A program made the translations under genes and the position numbers. Positions 1 through 13,275 of a DNA stretch of 63,900 bases are shown here, piece after piece; within the stretch, counting starts at the first letter, position 1, and every line of letters begins with the position of its first letter. Origin of the DNA: Candidatus Didemnitutus sp. (lineage in GTDB: Bacteria; Verrucomicrobiota; Verrucomicrobiia; Opitutales; Opitutaceae). The notes beneath the pieces were generated by a model. It was not told the DNA's origin and did not search any database. It saw only the letters and a program-made list of their open reading frames with translations. The stretch is taken from positions 1 through 63,900 of the forward strand of contig JAMPXH010000007.1 of the NCBI GenBank assembly GCA_023701285.1. The letters are read 5' to 3'.

Positions 1-187
1 TCTCGCCTGACGCGGAGTCGGCTGCGAGCCCCGCGCCCGCGTCCTGACTTGCCTGCCCACGAGGCGACCGCGTCGCAGCAAGGCTGGCGCGCCCGGTCGA
101 TGCCCCGTCGCCGCTCGCCGCAGCGGATGCGCCGTTCGCCAACCCGCAGTTGCCGTCCGCCCGGAAGCCGGTTTCGTTCACCCCCCT
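1..187. other. Left edge: possible tail of an upstream gene
   Basis: No complete gene lies here. In the + frame beginning at base 3 the window opens with an Ala/Pro-rich stretch that stops at a TGA at 45-47. The same frame then stays open until a TGA at 189-191, which overlaps the ATG of the peptidase as ATGA. That second stretch has GC-rich third positions and reads as plausible protein toward its end (…FANPQLPSARKPVSFTPL). It could be the tail of a truncated or frameshifted upstream gene, or plain GC-rich spacer. The window edge prevents a decision. Confidence 0.25.
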
Positions 188-2245
188 ATGAACTTGCCCC
201 GCTTCCTGTCGCTCGCCGCGCTCGGCGCCGGCGCCGCCACGGCCTTGCTCGCCGCCGATCCCGCTCCCGAGGCCCCCGCCAAGCTCCCCAGCGGCTTCAG
301 CACCCAGCACATGGACCTCAGCGTCGACCCCAAGGTCGACTTCGCCCAGTTCGCCGCCGGCGGCTGGTATAAGAACTTCCAGATGCCGGCCGACAAGTCG
401 CGCTTCGGCGCCTTCGACACGCTGGAGCAGAACAACTGGACCAACCTCAAGGCCATCCTCGAGGACGTCTCCGCCCGGACTCACGCCCCCGGTTCCCTCG
501 AGCAGAAGGTCGGCGATTTCTTCGCCAGCGCGATGGACACCGCCGCGATCGACGCCGCGGGCACGCGCCCGATCGAGCGGCAGCTCGTCGCCGTCGCCAA
601 CATCCGCAATCTCGACGATCTCTCGCGCGTCATCGCCACCTTCCGGCGCGACGGCTCGGGCGGCGGCCTGTTCTCCGCCTTCGTCTTCGCCGACCAGAAG
701 CAGAGCGACATCAACGCCCTCTACCTTTTCCAGGGCGGCACCAGCCTGCCGAGCAAGGACTACTATTTCTCCGACGCCTTCGCCAAGGTCCGCGAGCAAT
801 TCCAGGAGCACGTCGCCAAGATGTTCGTCCTCCTCGGTGACGCCCCTGACACCGCGGCGAAGGAGGCCGCCACCGTCCTCGCCGTCGAGACCGCTCTCGC
901 CGAGCACATGAAGACGCCCGTCGAGCTCCGCGACCGCCTCGCCAACTACAACCGCATGACGTTCGACGAACTCGCCGCGCTCGTGCCGGCGTTCCCGATC
1001 CGTCAGCACCTGCTCGACTCCGGCCTCGATCCGAAAGCGACCGACTACGTGGTCGTCGGCCAGCCCAAGTTCTTCGAGGGGCTCAACCAGATCATCGCCT
1101 CGCGTCCGGTCCGCGACTTCAAGATCTACCTGCGTTACCGCGTCGTGTCCGGCGCCGCGCCGCTGCTCGCCGCGCCCTTCGAACAGGAACACTTCCGCTT
1201 CTACAGCACCGTCCTCCGCGGCACACCGCAGATGGAGCCTCGCTGGCAGCGCGCCGCCCGCGCCACGGACAACGCGCTCGGCGAGGCCCTCGGCCAGCTC
1301 TACGTCGCCAAGCATTACCCGCCCGAGGCCAAGGCCCGCATGGACGAGATGATCAAGAACATCAAAGCCGTCATGCGCGACCGCCTCACCACCCTCGAGT
1401 GGATGAGCCCGGCCACCCGCGAGAAGGCCGTCGCCAAGTTCGACCGCTTCGTCGCCCGCATCGGCCACACCGACCAGTGGCGCGACTACTCCACCGTCGC
1501 CATCGCGCGCGGCTCCTACTTCGAGAACGCCCGCGCCGCCGCCGCCTTCGAGGCCAAGCGCAACCGCGACAAACTCGGCCAGCCCGTCGACAAGGGCGAG
1601 TGGGGCATGACGCCCCCGACGGTGAACGCCTACTTCCAGCCCACCGCCAACCAGATCGTGTTCCCCGCCGGCATCCTCCAGCCGCCCTTCTTCGACTTCA
1701 CCATGGATGACGCCGTCAACTACGGCATGATCGGCGGCGTCATCGGCCACGAGATCACCCACGGCTTCGACGACCAAGGCCGCCGCTACGACGCCGACGG
1801 CAACCTCACCGACTGGTGGACGCCCGAGGACGACGCGCAATTCCGCGCGCGCGCGCAGAAGCTCATCGACCAATACTCCTCCTACGAGGCGCTCCCCGGC
1901 CTGAAGGTCAACGGCGCCCTCTCGCTCGGCGAGAACGTTGCCGACCTCGGCGGCACCTCGATCGCCTACGAGGCCTTCCAGCGCTCGCTCCAAGGCAAGC
2001 CCACGCCGCCGAAGATCGACGGCTTCACCGCCGAGCAGCGTTTCTTCATCTCCTGGGCGCAGGGTTGGCGCACGGCCTACCGCGAGGACGCGATGCGCCG
2101 CCAGGTGATGGTCGGCCCGCACGCCCCCGGCAACTTCCGCGCCATCGGTGCGCTGGTGAACTTCCAGCCCTTCTTCGACGCCTTCGGCATCAAGGAGGGC
2201 GACCCGATGTGGCGGAAGCCCGAGGATCGCACGAAGATCTGGTAA
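188..2245 (+). CDS. M13 family metallopeptidase (PepO/neprilysin-like)
   Basis: Zinc endopeptidase of family M13, which cleaves oligopeptides, probably in the periplasm. The 685-residue length is normal for the family. Residues 1-23 form a signal peptide (hydrophobic core, then LLAADP). The zinc motif HEITHGFDDQG begins at H521 (HExxH, catalytic E522). The second motif ENVADLGG at E582 supplies the third zinc ligand and D586. A substrate-binding NAYFQP motif lies about 40 residues before the zinc site, as in other M13 enzymes. No Shine-Dalgarno sequence is visible, and the ATG may overlap the stop of an upstream frame, so translational coupling is possible. A strong terminator follows at 2266. 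Confidence 0.95.
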   Translation: MNLPRFLSLAALGAGAATALLAADPAPEAPAKLPSGFSTQHMDLSVDPKVDFAQFAAGGWYKNFQMPADKSRFGAFDTLEQNNWTNLKAILEDVSARTHAPGSLEQKVGDFFASAMDTAAIDAAGTRPIERQLVAVANIRNLDDLSRVIATFRRDGSGGGLFSAFVFADQKQSDINALYLFQGGTSLPSKDYYFSDAFAKVREQFQEHVAKMFVLLGDAPDTAAKEAATVLAVETALAEHMKTPVELRDRLANYNRMTFDELAALVPAFPIRQHLLDSGLDPKATDYVVVGQPKFFEGLNQIIASRPVRDFKIYLRYRVVSGAAPLLAAPFEQEHFRFYSTVLRGTPQMEPRWQRAARATDNALGEALGQLYVAKHYPPEAKARMDEMIKNIKAVMRDRLTTLEWMSPATREKAVAKFDRFVARIGHTDQWRDYSTVAIARGSYFENARAAAAFEAKRNRDKLGQPVDKGEWGMTPPTVNAYFQPTANQIVFPAGILQPPFFDFTMDDAVNYGMIGGVIGHEITHGFDDQGRRYDADGNLTDWWTPEDDAQFRARAQKLIDQYSSYEALPGLKVNGALSLGENVADLGGTSIAYEAFQRSLQGKPTPPKIDGFTAEQRFFISWAQGWRTAYREDAMRRQVMVGPHAPGNFRAIGALVNFQPFFDAFGIKEGDPMWRKPEDRTKIW

Positions 2246-2265
2246 GCGTCCGCAACCCGTTCTCC

Positions 2266-2299
2266 GCCCGCGCCGATTCCCTGGCGCGGGCTTTTCTTT
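2266..2299 (+). terminator. Intrinsic terminator after the M13 peptidase
   Basis: A perfect 9-bp stem (GCCCGCGCC / GGCGCGGGC) with an 8-base loop is followed by TTTTCTTT. It sits 20 bases past the peptidase stop and directly before the convergent response-regulator gene. Confidence 0.85.
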
Positions 2300-2370
2300 G
2301 CCCTCGCGCCACCACGCGAGCGTAAAGCTGGAGAAATGCCGGGCGGTGTCGCCGAACCCCGCCTCGCTCC

Positions 2371-3291
2371 TCAGGCCCCGACCGGGCGGAGGATGTCGTT
2401 AGCCTTGGCGGCGGCGGCGAGCCGGTTTTCCACGCCGAGGCGTTCGAGCAGCTGCTCGACGTGCTTGTCGATCGTGCGCGGGCTCGTGCCGAGGATGATC
2501 GAGGTCTCGGCGTTAGTCTTGCCCTGCGCGATCCAGTAAAGCACCTCCGCTTGCCGCGGTGTCAGGCCGAGCGCGACGAGTTCCGCCGGACCCGGCGGGG
2601 CGTGCTCCTCGCCGAGATAGACGACGTTGAGCGGGTCGCCGTCCTTCGCAGCGAAGCGGCGCACGAGCAGGATGCCGTGCGGGCTCTCGCGGCGCTCGAC
2701 GCCGGCGAGCTCGGGCGGAAAACGGCCGGGCTCGTGCCCGGGCAGGTGCTTGTGCAGCAGGTGCGCGGCGCGGAGCGTGCGGAAGACGACCCGGCCGTCG
2801 CCGTCGATGACGAGGAGGGCGCGGTCGAGCGATTGGGCGAGCTGCGCCTCGGCGTCGGAGCGGAGCGCGATTTCGGCCTCGAGCTTGGCGTTCTGCTTTT
2901 CCAGCTCCTTGCGCGCGGCGCGAAGCTCCAGGTGCGTGCGCACGCGGGCGAGCACCTCGGGCGGGTGCACGGGCTTGCTGATGTAGTCGACGGCGCCGGC
3001 CTCGAGCGCGCGGACCTTTTGCGCGGGATCGTCGACCGCCGTCATGAAGAGCACGGGCAGATCCGCCCACGCGGGGTTGCTGCGCACGCGGGCGAAGGTG
3101 GTGAAGCCGTCGATGCCGGGCATGATCACGTCGAGCAGCACGAGATCGACGGGCTGCTTGGCGAGCAGGTCGAGGGCGCGCTGGCCGTTCTCGGCGACGA
3201 GCAGGCGGTAGCCCGCGCTGCCGAGCGATTCCAGGACGACGCCAAGGTTGGCAGGCGTATCGTCGACGATCAGGACGGTGGGTGCTTTCAT
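2371..3291 (-). CDS. Response regulator, REC plus LuxR-type HTH
   Basis: Two-component response regulator of 306 residues. The N-terminal receiver (about 5-120) shows IVDD at 8-11, the phospho-acceptor D54 in VLLDVIMPG and the K of ISKPV. A linker with coiled-coil character follows (about 120-150: KELEKQNAKLEAEIALRSDAE), then a short divergent region, and a C-terminal LuxR/NarL-type winged region (about 235-300) with LTPRQAEVLYWIAQGKTNAE and TIDKHVEQLLERLG. The start ATG overlaps the stop of hybrid kinase 1 by four bases (3288-3291), so the two are co-translated and the kinase is its likely partner. DNA targets are unknown. Confidence 0.93.
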   Translation of the reverse strand: MKAPTVLIVDDTPANLGVVLESLGSAGYRLLVAENGQRALDLLAKQPVDLVLLDVIMPGIDGFTTFARVRSNPAWADLPVLFMTAVDDPAQKVRALEAGAVDYISKPVHPPEVLARVRTHLELRAARKELEKQNAKLEAEIALRSDAEAQLAQSLDRALLVIDGDGRVVFRTLRAAHLLHKHLPGHEPGRFPPELAGVERRESPHGILLVRRFAAKDGDPLNVVYLGEEHAPPGPAELVALGLTPRQAEVLYWIAQGKTNAETSIILGTSPRTIDKHVEQLLERLGVENRLAAAAKANDILRPVGA

Positions 3292-6200
3292 CCGGCGGCG
3301 GGCGCTCCATGGAGGAGCTGGCGCACGCGCTCAAGTTGGTAGGAATTCGCCGCGGTTTCAACCTGCGTCAGCAAACTATCGCCGGGATAAGCTTTGAGAG
3401 CGGCGGTCAGCGCCGTGCGCAGGGCGGCGATGTCGCCGCTCTCAGCCTGGGCGAGGAGCTCCTCGACGAGGGCGCGGGGCAGTGGCTGGGCGGGGAAGGG
3501 ATTGGCGGTGTTGGGCCGGGCGGCGTGCGTCCAGGTGAGGGTGAGCGCGGAGGCGAGGGCCTTGAACAGATCCTCCTCGCGGTAGGGCTTGGGGAGGAAA
3601 CCGTCGCAGCCGGCGCGGAAGGCGTCGTCGCGGGTGAAGGAGAGCACGCTGGCCGACATGGCGAGGATCGCCGCGGATTGCGTGCGCGGCGAGGCTCGCA
3701 GGCGCTGCGCGACTTCGACGCCGTGGATGTCCGGCAGGCGCAGGTCGAGGAAGACAAGGTCGGGCGGGTTTTCCTCGGCGGCGCGCACGCCGTCGAGGCC
3801 GGTGGCGGCCTGATCGACGAGGAAGCCGAGCGGGGTAAGCAGGTCGGCGAGCAGCTGACGGTTCGTCGTCACGTCGTCGATCACCAGCAGCCGGCGGCGC
3901 CGGCCGGCGTAACCGATGATCTCGGCCGCGGATTCCGCGCGCGCCTCGGTCTCGAGGCGGGGCAGGGGCACGGTGAAGGAGAACACGCTGCCACGACCGG
4001 GCTCGCTGGCGAGGGTGAGCGCGCCGCCCATCAGCTCGACAAGGCGGCGGCTGATGGCGAGGCCGAGGCCGGTGCCGGGGACATTGGGCCGGTTCTCGCG
4101 CGCCTGCTGGAACGGCTCGAACAGCCGCGCCGCGTCCGCCGGGGCGATGCCGACGCCGGTGTCGCGGACGTGGAAAGCCACCTTCTCTCCCTGCACGACC
4201 ACTTCGAGGCCGACGCGTCCGGCGGCGGTGAACTTGATCGCGTTGGAGAGGAGGTTGTCGATGACTTGGCGAAGCTTCTGCGCGTCACCGAGCACGAGGT
4301 GTTGGCTCACGCCCTGGAGATGGAGATCGAGTGCGAGACCCTTCTCGCGGGCGCGGAGCTCGAAGTTGGTGGCGAGTTCCTGCACGAGCTGGCCGAGCGC
4401 GAACGGTGCGGGGCGCACGTCGAGCTTGCCGGCCTCGATCTTGGCGAAATCGAGCACCTCGTTGATCATGTGCAGCAGGTGCTCGCCGCTGTTGGCCACC
4501 ACCTCGAGGCGCTGGCGGTCCTCCGGCGCGATGCGCGGGCTGCGGCGCAGGATCTGCGAGTAGCCGATGATGCCGTTGAGCGGCGTGCGCAGTTCGTGGC
4601 TCATGTGCGCGAGGAAGGTGCTCTTGGCGCGGTTGGCGTCGTCGGCCTTCTGCTTGGCGTCGCGCAGCTCGGCGGTGCGCTCGGTGACGACCCGCTCCAG
4701 CCGGTCGCGCTCGCGGCGGACGGTGGCGATGCGCCAGCGCACGTAGCCGGCGAAGGCGCCGAGCAGGAGCAGGCCGTAGGCGGCGTAGGCGAGCGGCCGG
4801 CGGTGCCAGGGCGGCGTGACGCTGAAGGTCACGCGCGCGACCTCGCTCAGGTTGCCGTCGGCATCGCGCCCGCGCACCTCGAAGGTGAAAGGCCCGCCCT
4901 CGAGGTTGGTGAAGGTCGTCTCGGTCTCCGCACTGAAGGCCGACCACGCGTCGCGGAAGCCGACGAGACGCGTCTGGAACTGCGCGTCGGCGCCGGGGCG
5001 GAACAGGCCGGCGGCGTAACGGAAGACGTAGGGCTCGCGGTTGTAGCCGAAGCGGAGCGGCCCGCCGAGCAACGGCTGGGCGCGCCCCTCGGCCTGCAAC
5101 CCGCGGAGCAGCGGCGTCCACGCGACGCGCCGCGGCTCGGGCTGGGCGGACTCGATGCGCAGCACCACGTCCATGCCCTTTACCCACGCGACGCCGCCGG
5201 CGGGCGTGCGCTCGTAGAGGATCGCCTGCGCGCCACTAATGCCGAGCAGCGAGCGCACGACGCCGGGCAATTCGGTGCCGACGATGCGGCCGCTAGGACC
5301 GCTCCGCGCGCGCACGAGGGGAAATTGCGCCGTCATGCGGTCGGGCGAGGCGGCGAACCACACCTCGCCCGCGTCGCCCTGGGTGAGCGCCTCGACGCAC
5401 AGGCCGCCGCGGTCCGCGACGGTGAAGCGGTCATCCGCCACGAACTGCCCGCCGACCGCGTCGAAGCGGTAAAGACCTTTCTCCGTCGCGAAATGCACGC
5501 CGAAGTCCGTCGCGCGCACGAACACCCAGCCATGGCCCGGCGGCAGGCCGTGGCTTTCGAACGCGTGGAGCACCCGGCCTTCCTGCCAGCGTCCGCCGCC
5601 GGCGGGACGCTCAATGCGATAGACGCCGCGCGTCGAAGTCGCCACCCACAGCGCGCCGTCGCGCTCGACCAGCGAGAACGGTTCACCCTCCACGCCCGGG
5701 ATCGGACCTTCGTCGTGCCAGGCGCCGTCGCGGAACACCGCGCTGGACACGTAGAGATCGTAGCCGATGAAAACGCGCGCGGGATCGCTCGTGGAGACGA
5801 GCAGCGAGGTGGGTTGCTTGGCCTGCACCGGGAGCAGCTCAGGCGCGCCGTCGCGCAGCAACATGACGCCGCGGCTCGTCGCAAGCAACAGGCCCTGCGC
5901 ATGGCTCGCGAGTTGCGCGATGACGAGGTCCTTCGGCACGCGCGGATCGTTTTCCCAACGCGCCGCGCCGGGTTTTTCGCCGGGGACGAGCCGCACCAAC
6001 TGCTGGTTGAAGACCGCGTAGAGCACGCCGTCGTGGTGGCGCTCCCAGCCGATCAGGATGCCGTCGCCGAGGCCGTTGCTGCCGTCGAACACCGTCGCGC
6101 GCACGGTGCGGTCGACGCGGGTGATGCCGTTCTGCGTCGCCAGCCACAGGCCGCCTTCGCGGTCCTCGACCACGCCGAGCACGGTGTCGTGCGTGAGGCC

Positions 6201-7106
6201 GTCGGCCGCGGTGTGATGTTCGTAGCGGCTGCCGTCCGCCGCCACGATGAAGAGCCCGCCGCCGACGGTGCCGAAGGCGTAGGCGCCGTCCGCGAGCCGG
6301 CGGCCGGAGAAAAGGCGCGTCGTCCGCATCGCCTCGGCGGCGGCGTGGGTCCACGGCGTCGCCGCGCCGGCGCGGTCGAGCAGGAACAGGCCGTCCGTGC
6401 CGAGCGCGAGCAGCGCCACGGCTTCGGTGCCGGCGGGCGGCGGCAGCAGGAAGGTGAATTGCGCTTTCTTCATCCCTTCGGGCTGCGCCCAGGCTTCGAA
6501 CTCCGCGCCGCGCAGCCGCCGGATGCCCTCGGCGCCGCGCAGCAGGTAAACCTCGTCGCCGACCACATCGACGACGTTGCGCCGCTCGGGCGGGAAGGTC
6601 CACGCGGTGAGCCGGCCGCCCTGCCAGCGGAACACGGCGCGATCCGCGGCGTAGAACACCGCGTCGCCGTGCGCCACGACGCGCCGCGCGAGCCCGATGG
6701 GTTTGAGCGCGGCGTCGACGTGTTCCATGAGCGAGTGGTAAACCGCGCGCCCGTCCTCCTCGCGGCGGATGAAGCCGAACTCGTCCTCGCCCGCCACGTG
6801 GAGCGCGCCGTCCGCGCCGACGGCCATCTGGCGCACGAACGAGGTCGGCACGCGCACGTCGCCCCATTCGCGTCCGTCGAAATACACCGCGCCGCCCGCG
6901 CTGCCGAACCACAGCGAGCCGTCCGGCGCCTGTTGTCCGCACCAGACCTGGTAGTGCGAACGATAATCCTTGGCGCTGAATCGCTGGAGCAGCGGCCGGC
7001 CGGTGTCGTGCGCCGCGAGTGCGGTGCAACCGATCAGGAAGAGAGCGCCGGACAGGACGCGACGCCACCGCCGCAGGCGGTCGAGGGGGTTACGCATGGC
7101 GGCCAT
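3288..7106 (-). CDS. Hybrid sensor histidine kinase 1 with periplasmic propeller
   Basis: Membrane hybrid kinase of 1272 residues. Order of parts: signal/anchor segment (about 14-31), a long periplasmic sensor of two-component-regulator-propeller type (about 35-690), a Y_Y_Y domain (about 690-775, GGPFTFEVRGRDADGN), a membrane helix (about 783-800), HisKA with H837 in [16 protein letters not shown], HATPase with NLLSNAIKFT, DTGVGI and [18 protein letters not shown], and a receiver with D1121 in FLDLRLPDIHG. The last 90 residues are helical without an obvious phosphotransfer His. In Bacteroidota related hybrid sensors detect polysaccharide fragments; here the ligand is unknown. ATG codons at residues 1 and 4 are both usable. 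A 20-base palindrome lies 46 bases upstream. Confidence 0.93.
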   Translation of the reverse strand: MAAMRNPLDRLRRWRRVLSGALFLIGCTALAAHDTGRPLLQRFSAKDYRSHYQVWCGQQAPDGSLWFGSAGGAVYFDGREWGDVRVPTSFVRQMAVGADGALHVAGEDEFGFIRREEDGRAVYHSLMEHVDAALKPIGLARRVVAHGDAVFYAADRAVFRWQGGRLTAWTFPPERRNVVDVVGDEVYLLRGAEGIRRLRGAEFEAWAQPEGMKKAQFTFLLPPPAGTEAVALLALGTDGLFLLDRAGAATPWTHAAAEAMRTTRLFSGRRLADGAYAFGTVGGGLFIVAADGSRYEHHTAADGLTHDTVLGVVEDREGGLWLATQNGITRVDRTVRATVFDGSNGLGDGILIGWERHHDGVLYAVFNQQLVRLVPGEKPGAARWENDPRVPKDLVIAQLASHAQGLLLATSRGVMLLRDGAPELLPVQAKQPTSLLVSTSDPARVFIGYDLYVSSAVFRDGAWHDEGPIPGVEGEPFSLVERDGALWVATSTRGVYRIERPAGGGRWQEGRVLHAFESHGLPPGHGWVFVRATDFGVHFATEKGLYRFDAVGGQFVADDRFTVADRGGLCVEALTQGDAGEVWFAASPDRMTAQFPLVRARSGPSGRIVGTELPGVVRSLLGISGAQAILYERTPAGGVAWVKGMDVVLRIESAQPEPRRVAWTPLLRGLQAEGRAQPLLGGPLRFGYNREPYVFRYAAGLFRPGADAQFQTRLVGFRDAWSAFSAETETTFTNLEGGPFTFEVRGRDADGNLSEVARVTFSVTPPWHRRPLAYAAYGLLLLGAFAGYVRWRIATVRRERDRLERVVTERTAELRDAKQKADDANRAKSTFLAHMSHELRTPLNGIIGYSQILRRSPRIAPEDRQRLEVVANSGEHLLHMINEVLDFAKIEAGKLDVRPAPFALGQLVQELATNFELRAREKGLALDLHLQGVSQHLVLGDAQKLRQVIDNLLSNAIKFTAAGRVGLEVVVQGEKVAFHVRDTGVGIAPADAARLFEPFQQARENRPNVPGTGLGLAISRRLVELMGGALTLASEPGRGSVFSFTVPLPRLETEARAESAAEIIGYAGRRRRLLVIDDVTTNRQLLADLLTPLGFLVDQAATGLDGVRAAEENPPDLVFLDLRLPDIHGVEVAQRLRASPRTQSAAILAMSASVLSFTRDDAFRAGCDGFLPKPYREEDLFKALASALTLTWTHAARPNTANPFPAQPLPRALVEELLAQAESGDIAALRTALTAALKAYPGDSLLTQVETAANSYQLERVRQLLHGAPAAG

Positions 7107-7151
7107 GTTGGCAGGCGGCTGGAAACGGTCAACGGGCGGGGCGCCGCGCCG

Positions 7152-7171
7152 CCTACGCGTTCATGCGTAAA
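7152..7171. promoter_or_regulatory. Palindrome copy 1 (TACGC-type operator candidate)
   Basis: CCTACGCG-TTCA-TGCGTAAA. It shares the core TACGC[A/G]-N4-TGCGTA with sites at 17580, 54259 and 60809. It lies 46 bases upstream of hybrid kinase 1. The binding protein is unknown. Confidence 0.5.
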
Positions 7172-7213
7172 CTCGCTCCGGAAGGCCGGCCGCTCCGTGC
7201 GCGCGACTGCGCT

Positions 7214-11079
<3,866 letters not shown>

Positions 11080-11080
<1 letters not shown>

Positions 11081-11098
11081 GCGCCAAGGTTTGGCGCG
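11080..11098. promoter_or_regulatory. Palindrome at the start of hybrid kinase 2
   Basis: CGCGCCAA-GGT-TTGGCGCG, perfect 8-base arms. It touches the GTG start of the kinase, where it could hide the ribosome-binding region in a hairpin or act as an operator. Confidence 0.35.
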
Positions 11099-11162
11099 GA
11101 CGAAAGTGAGTCAACCGCCCGCTTGCCGACGCGCGCCGTGTGACGCACACGCGCCGCGCCGG

Positions 11163-11296
11163 CTCAGGCGGACTCCTGCCGTTGGACGCGATTCCCGACG
11201 GATGAACTCCTGACCATGGGGTGGTCGCCGCTGTCCCAGCGGCGACAGGCGTCGGCAGAGACACCGACGCCCACCACCTGCATGATCCCGGCTCAG
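11163..11296. repeat. Dispersed 134-base element, copy 1 (MITE-like)
   Basis: Bounded by CTCAG at both ends, with inverted termini (left GCGGACTCCTGC, right GCATGATCCCGG). It contains two strong hairpins: GTCGCCGCTG-TCC-CAGCGGCGAC (11224-11246) and GGCGTCGG…CCGACGCC (11248-11271). It differs from the copy at 25023 at about eight positions by eye. The right edge contains the TGA (minus strand) of the DUF3999 gene. No coding capacity. Confidence 0.8.
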
Positions 11297-13275
11297 GCGG
11301 CGGGCGGCTTCGGCAACAATTTCGCGACGACGACCAGCAGGACAACCACGACGACCGCGAGCGCGATCCAGAACGCCACGCCACCGCGCAGCGAGGCGAA
11401 CAAGGGCGCCGGGCGTTCCGCGGCCGGGGCTGCATCGTCCGCAAGACGGGCCGGATGCCGGTCGGCGGCGAGCAGTTGCCGCGCGACCAGCGCGAGATCG
11501 TAACGTGGGGCGGTGGCGGTGGGCTTGCCGGCGTGGAGCGTGAGCGTCTCGCCGGTCTGGCCCTTGAAAACCAGCCGCACGACCGGATAGGTCGCTTGGA
11601 GCGCGCCGAGTTGGAGCGGGGGATTGTCGCCGTTGTCGATCTCGAGCGTGAGCGTGTCCGTCTCGGGCGCGGTATCGAGAGCGAGCGTGAAGGTGTCCGT
11701 TGCCGCGGTGTCCGGTGTGCGGGTCCATGTGGCCTGGCCGAGCGAGCGCTCGTAGGTGTCGCCGCGCCGGGTGGTGATCGTCTCGTGCACGCGCAGCGTG
11801 CGCTGGAACAGCGGATCGGGAGAGCGAAAAACCAGTGCGCGCAACGGCAGCCGCGCGTGTGGCAGTGCGATCGTCCAGCGACCGGCGGCCGGCCGGCGCG
11901 GATCGGGCACCGGCGTGAGGGTGAGCTCGAGCCGGCGCGCGAGGGCGGGGCGTTCCAGCAGGTAGGCGACTTGTTTGCCGTCGCGGGCGAGGCGCAGGTC
12001 GGCGAAATCCGCGCGCGCCGCCGCCAGCGCGGGCACATCGAGCTCGAGTTCCTGCACGCCCGAGGTGGCGAGCGTGACGGTGCGGGCGTGCATCCAACCC
12101 GTCGGGTCGAACGGGCCGCCGGTGGCGGAGGCTTCCGGCAGGGTGTCGGGCGGGCGGTGTCCGGGGTTGGCGCGGCGTTCGCCGAGCGTGAGCGCGACGG
12201 CCTCGGCGCGACGCAAATCCTGGCCCAGCGCCGCCAGATCGTAGCGCGGCATGCGGGCCTGCGCGTGGCCGGTGAGCACGGCGTAATCGCCGGCCGCGGG
12301 CGCGGCGAACACGAGCGCCGCGGGTTGTTGCCAGGCTTGCACCGCCGTGGGCTGGAGCGGCGGGGAATCGGCGTCGTGGATGTGCACGAGCAGCTCGCGC
12401 GTCGTGGGCGCGAAGTCGAGGGGCAGGCTCAATTGCTCGCGCGGCGGCACGCCCGGGAGTTGCACGCGGTAGATCGTGCCGTGGGCGACGATGCGTTCGC
12501 TCGCCTCGCCGTCGCGCAGCTCGCGTTCGGCCACCGTCACCCGGCGCGTGAAGAGCGGCTCGGGCGTGGTGAAATCCAGCCGCGCGAGCGGCAGATGCCG
12601 GCCGGGCAGGGTGATCGTGAGCACGGTCTCGCCGGCGAACGCCTCGCGGCGCGCGAGGTGTGTCTCCACGGGTTGCAACGCCGCCGGCTCGCCCGCGGCG
12701 GGCTCCAGCCAGACGCTGGTGATGGTCAGGGCGGACGAGCGGAAATCGTCGAGTTCCAGCCGCACGTAGGCGGCGCGGCGCCCCTGCAGGTCCACGCGCA
12801 GGTTTTCCGCCCCGGCCTGCCGGAAGAGCGGCAGGCCCCGGTCGATCGTCGTCCACGTCTCGCCGTCGTCGGAGATCTCCACGTTCGCGGCTTTGAGGAA
12901 CAGCCGGGCAGGCGTCTCGATCCGCAGCGCGGCGAGCGGGCCGTCGATGCCGGTGGCGATCGTCGTCTGGGAAAAACTCCCAAGGAGGCGCGTGGCCACC
13001 TGCGCGGCGCGCCGCGGTTCCGGGCGTTGCTCGCGTTCGATCGTGAGCAGGTAGGCCTGTTCGCGACCGTCGGCGTCGATCACGCGCCAATCGCGCTGGT
13101 CCGCCTCGCCGCCGTCGAAGGTCGCGGGCGTCGGGGCGACACGCACGAGGCCCGGCGCGGCGACGGTGAAATCCTGCCGGTGGCGCCAGTCCGCAGGTTG
13201 GAGCGCGGCGGCCACCGCGAGTGGCGGGGCGAGCAGCAGGCAGGCGAGGCTAGGGCGACGGAGGAGTTTTCTCAT
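11293..13275 (-). CDS. DUF3999 family exported protein
   Basis: A 660-residue protein of the DUF3999 family, whose function is not known. An N-terminal signal peptide (about 1-25, LACLLLAPPLAVAAALQP) is followed by beta-rich sequence with two repeated modules (each with HLPLARLDFTTPEPLF or ARLPLRALVFRSPDPLF, followed by RRV/RTLRVHE). A C-terminal membrane helix (VAFWIALAVVVVVLLVVVAKLL) precedes a short basic tail. The start codon lies inside the end of the DUF2339 gene (26-base overlap). The two families are commonly paired, so they probably act together at the inner membrane. The stop codon is part of repeat copy 1. Confidence 0.85.
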   Translation of the reverse strand: MRKLLRRPSLACLLLAPPLAVAAALQPADWRHRQDFTVAAPGLVRVAPTPATFDGGEADQRDWRVIDADGREQAYLLTIEREQRPEPRRAAQVATRLLGSFSQTTIATGIDGPLAALRIETPARLFLKAANVEISDDGETWTTIDRGLPLFRQAGAENLRVDLQGRRAAYVRLELDDFRSSALTITSVWLEPAAGEPAALQPVETHLARREAFAGETVLTITLPGRHLPLARLDFTTPEPLFTRRVTVAERELRDGEASERIVAHGTIYRVQLPGVPPREQLSLPLDFAPTTRELLVHIHDADSPPLQPTAVQAWQQPAALVFAAPAAGDYAVLTGHAQARMPRYDLAALGQDLRRAEAVALTLGERRANPGHRPPDTLPEASATGGPFDPTGWMHARTVTLATSGVQELELDVPALAAARADFADLRLARDGKQVAYLLERPALARRLELTLTPVPDPRRPAAGRWTIALPHARLPLRALVFRSPDPLFQRTLRVHETITTRRGDTYERSLGQATWTRTPDTAATDTFTLALDTAPETDTLTLEIDNGDNPPLQLGALQATYPVVRLVFKGQTGETLTLHAGKPTATAPRYDLALVARQLLAADRHPARLADDAAPAAERPAPLFASLRGGVAFWIALAVVVVVLLVVVAKLLPKPPAA

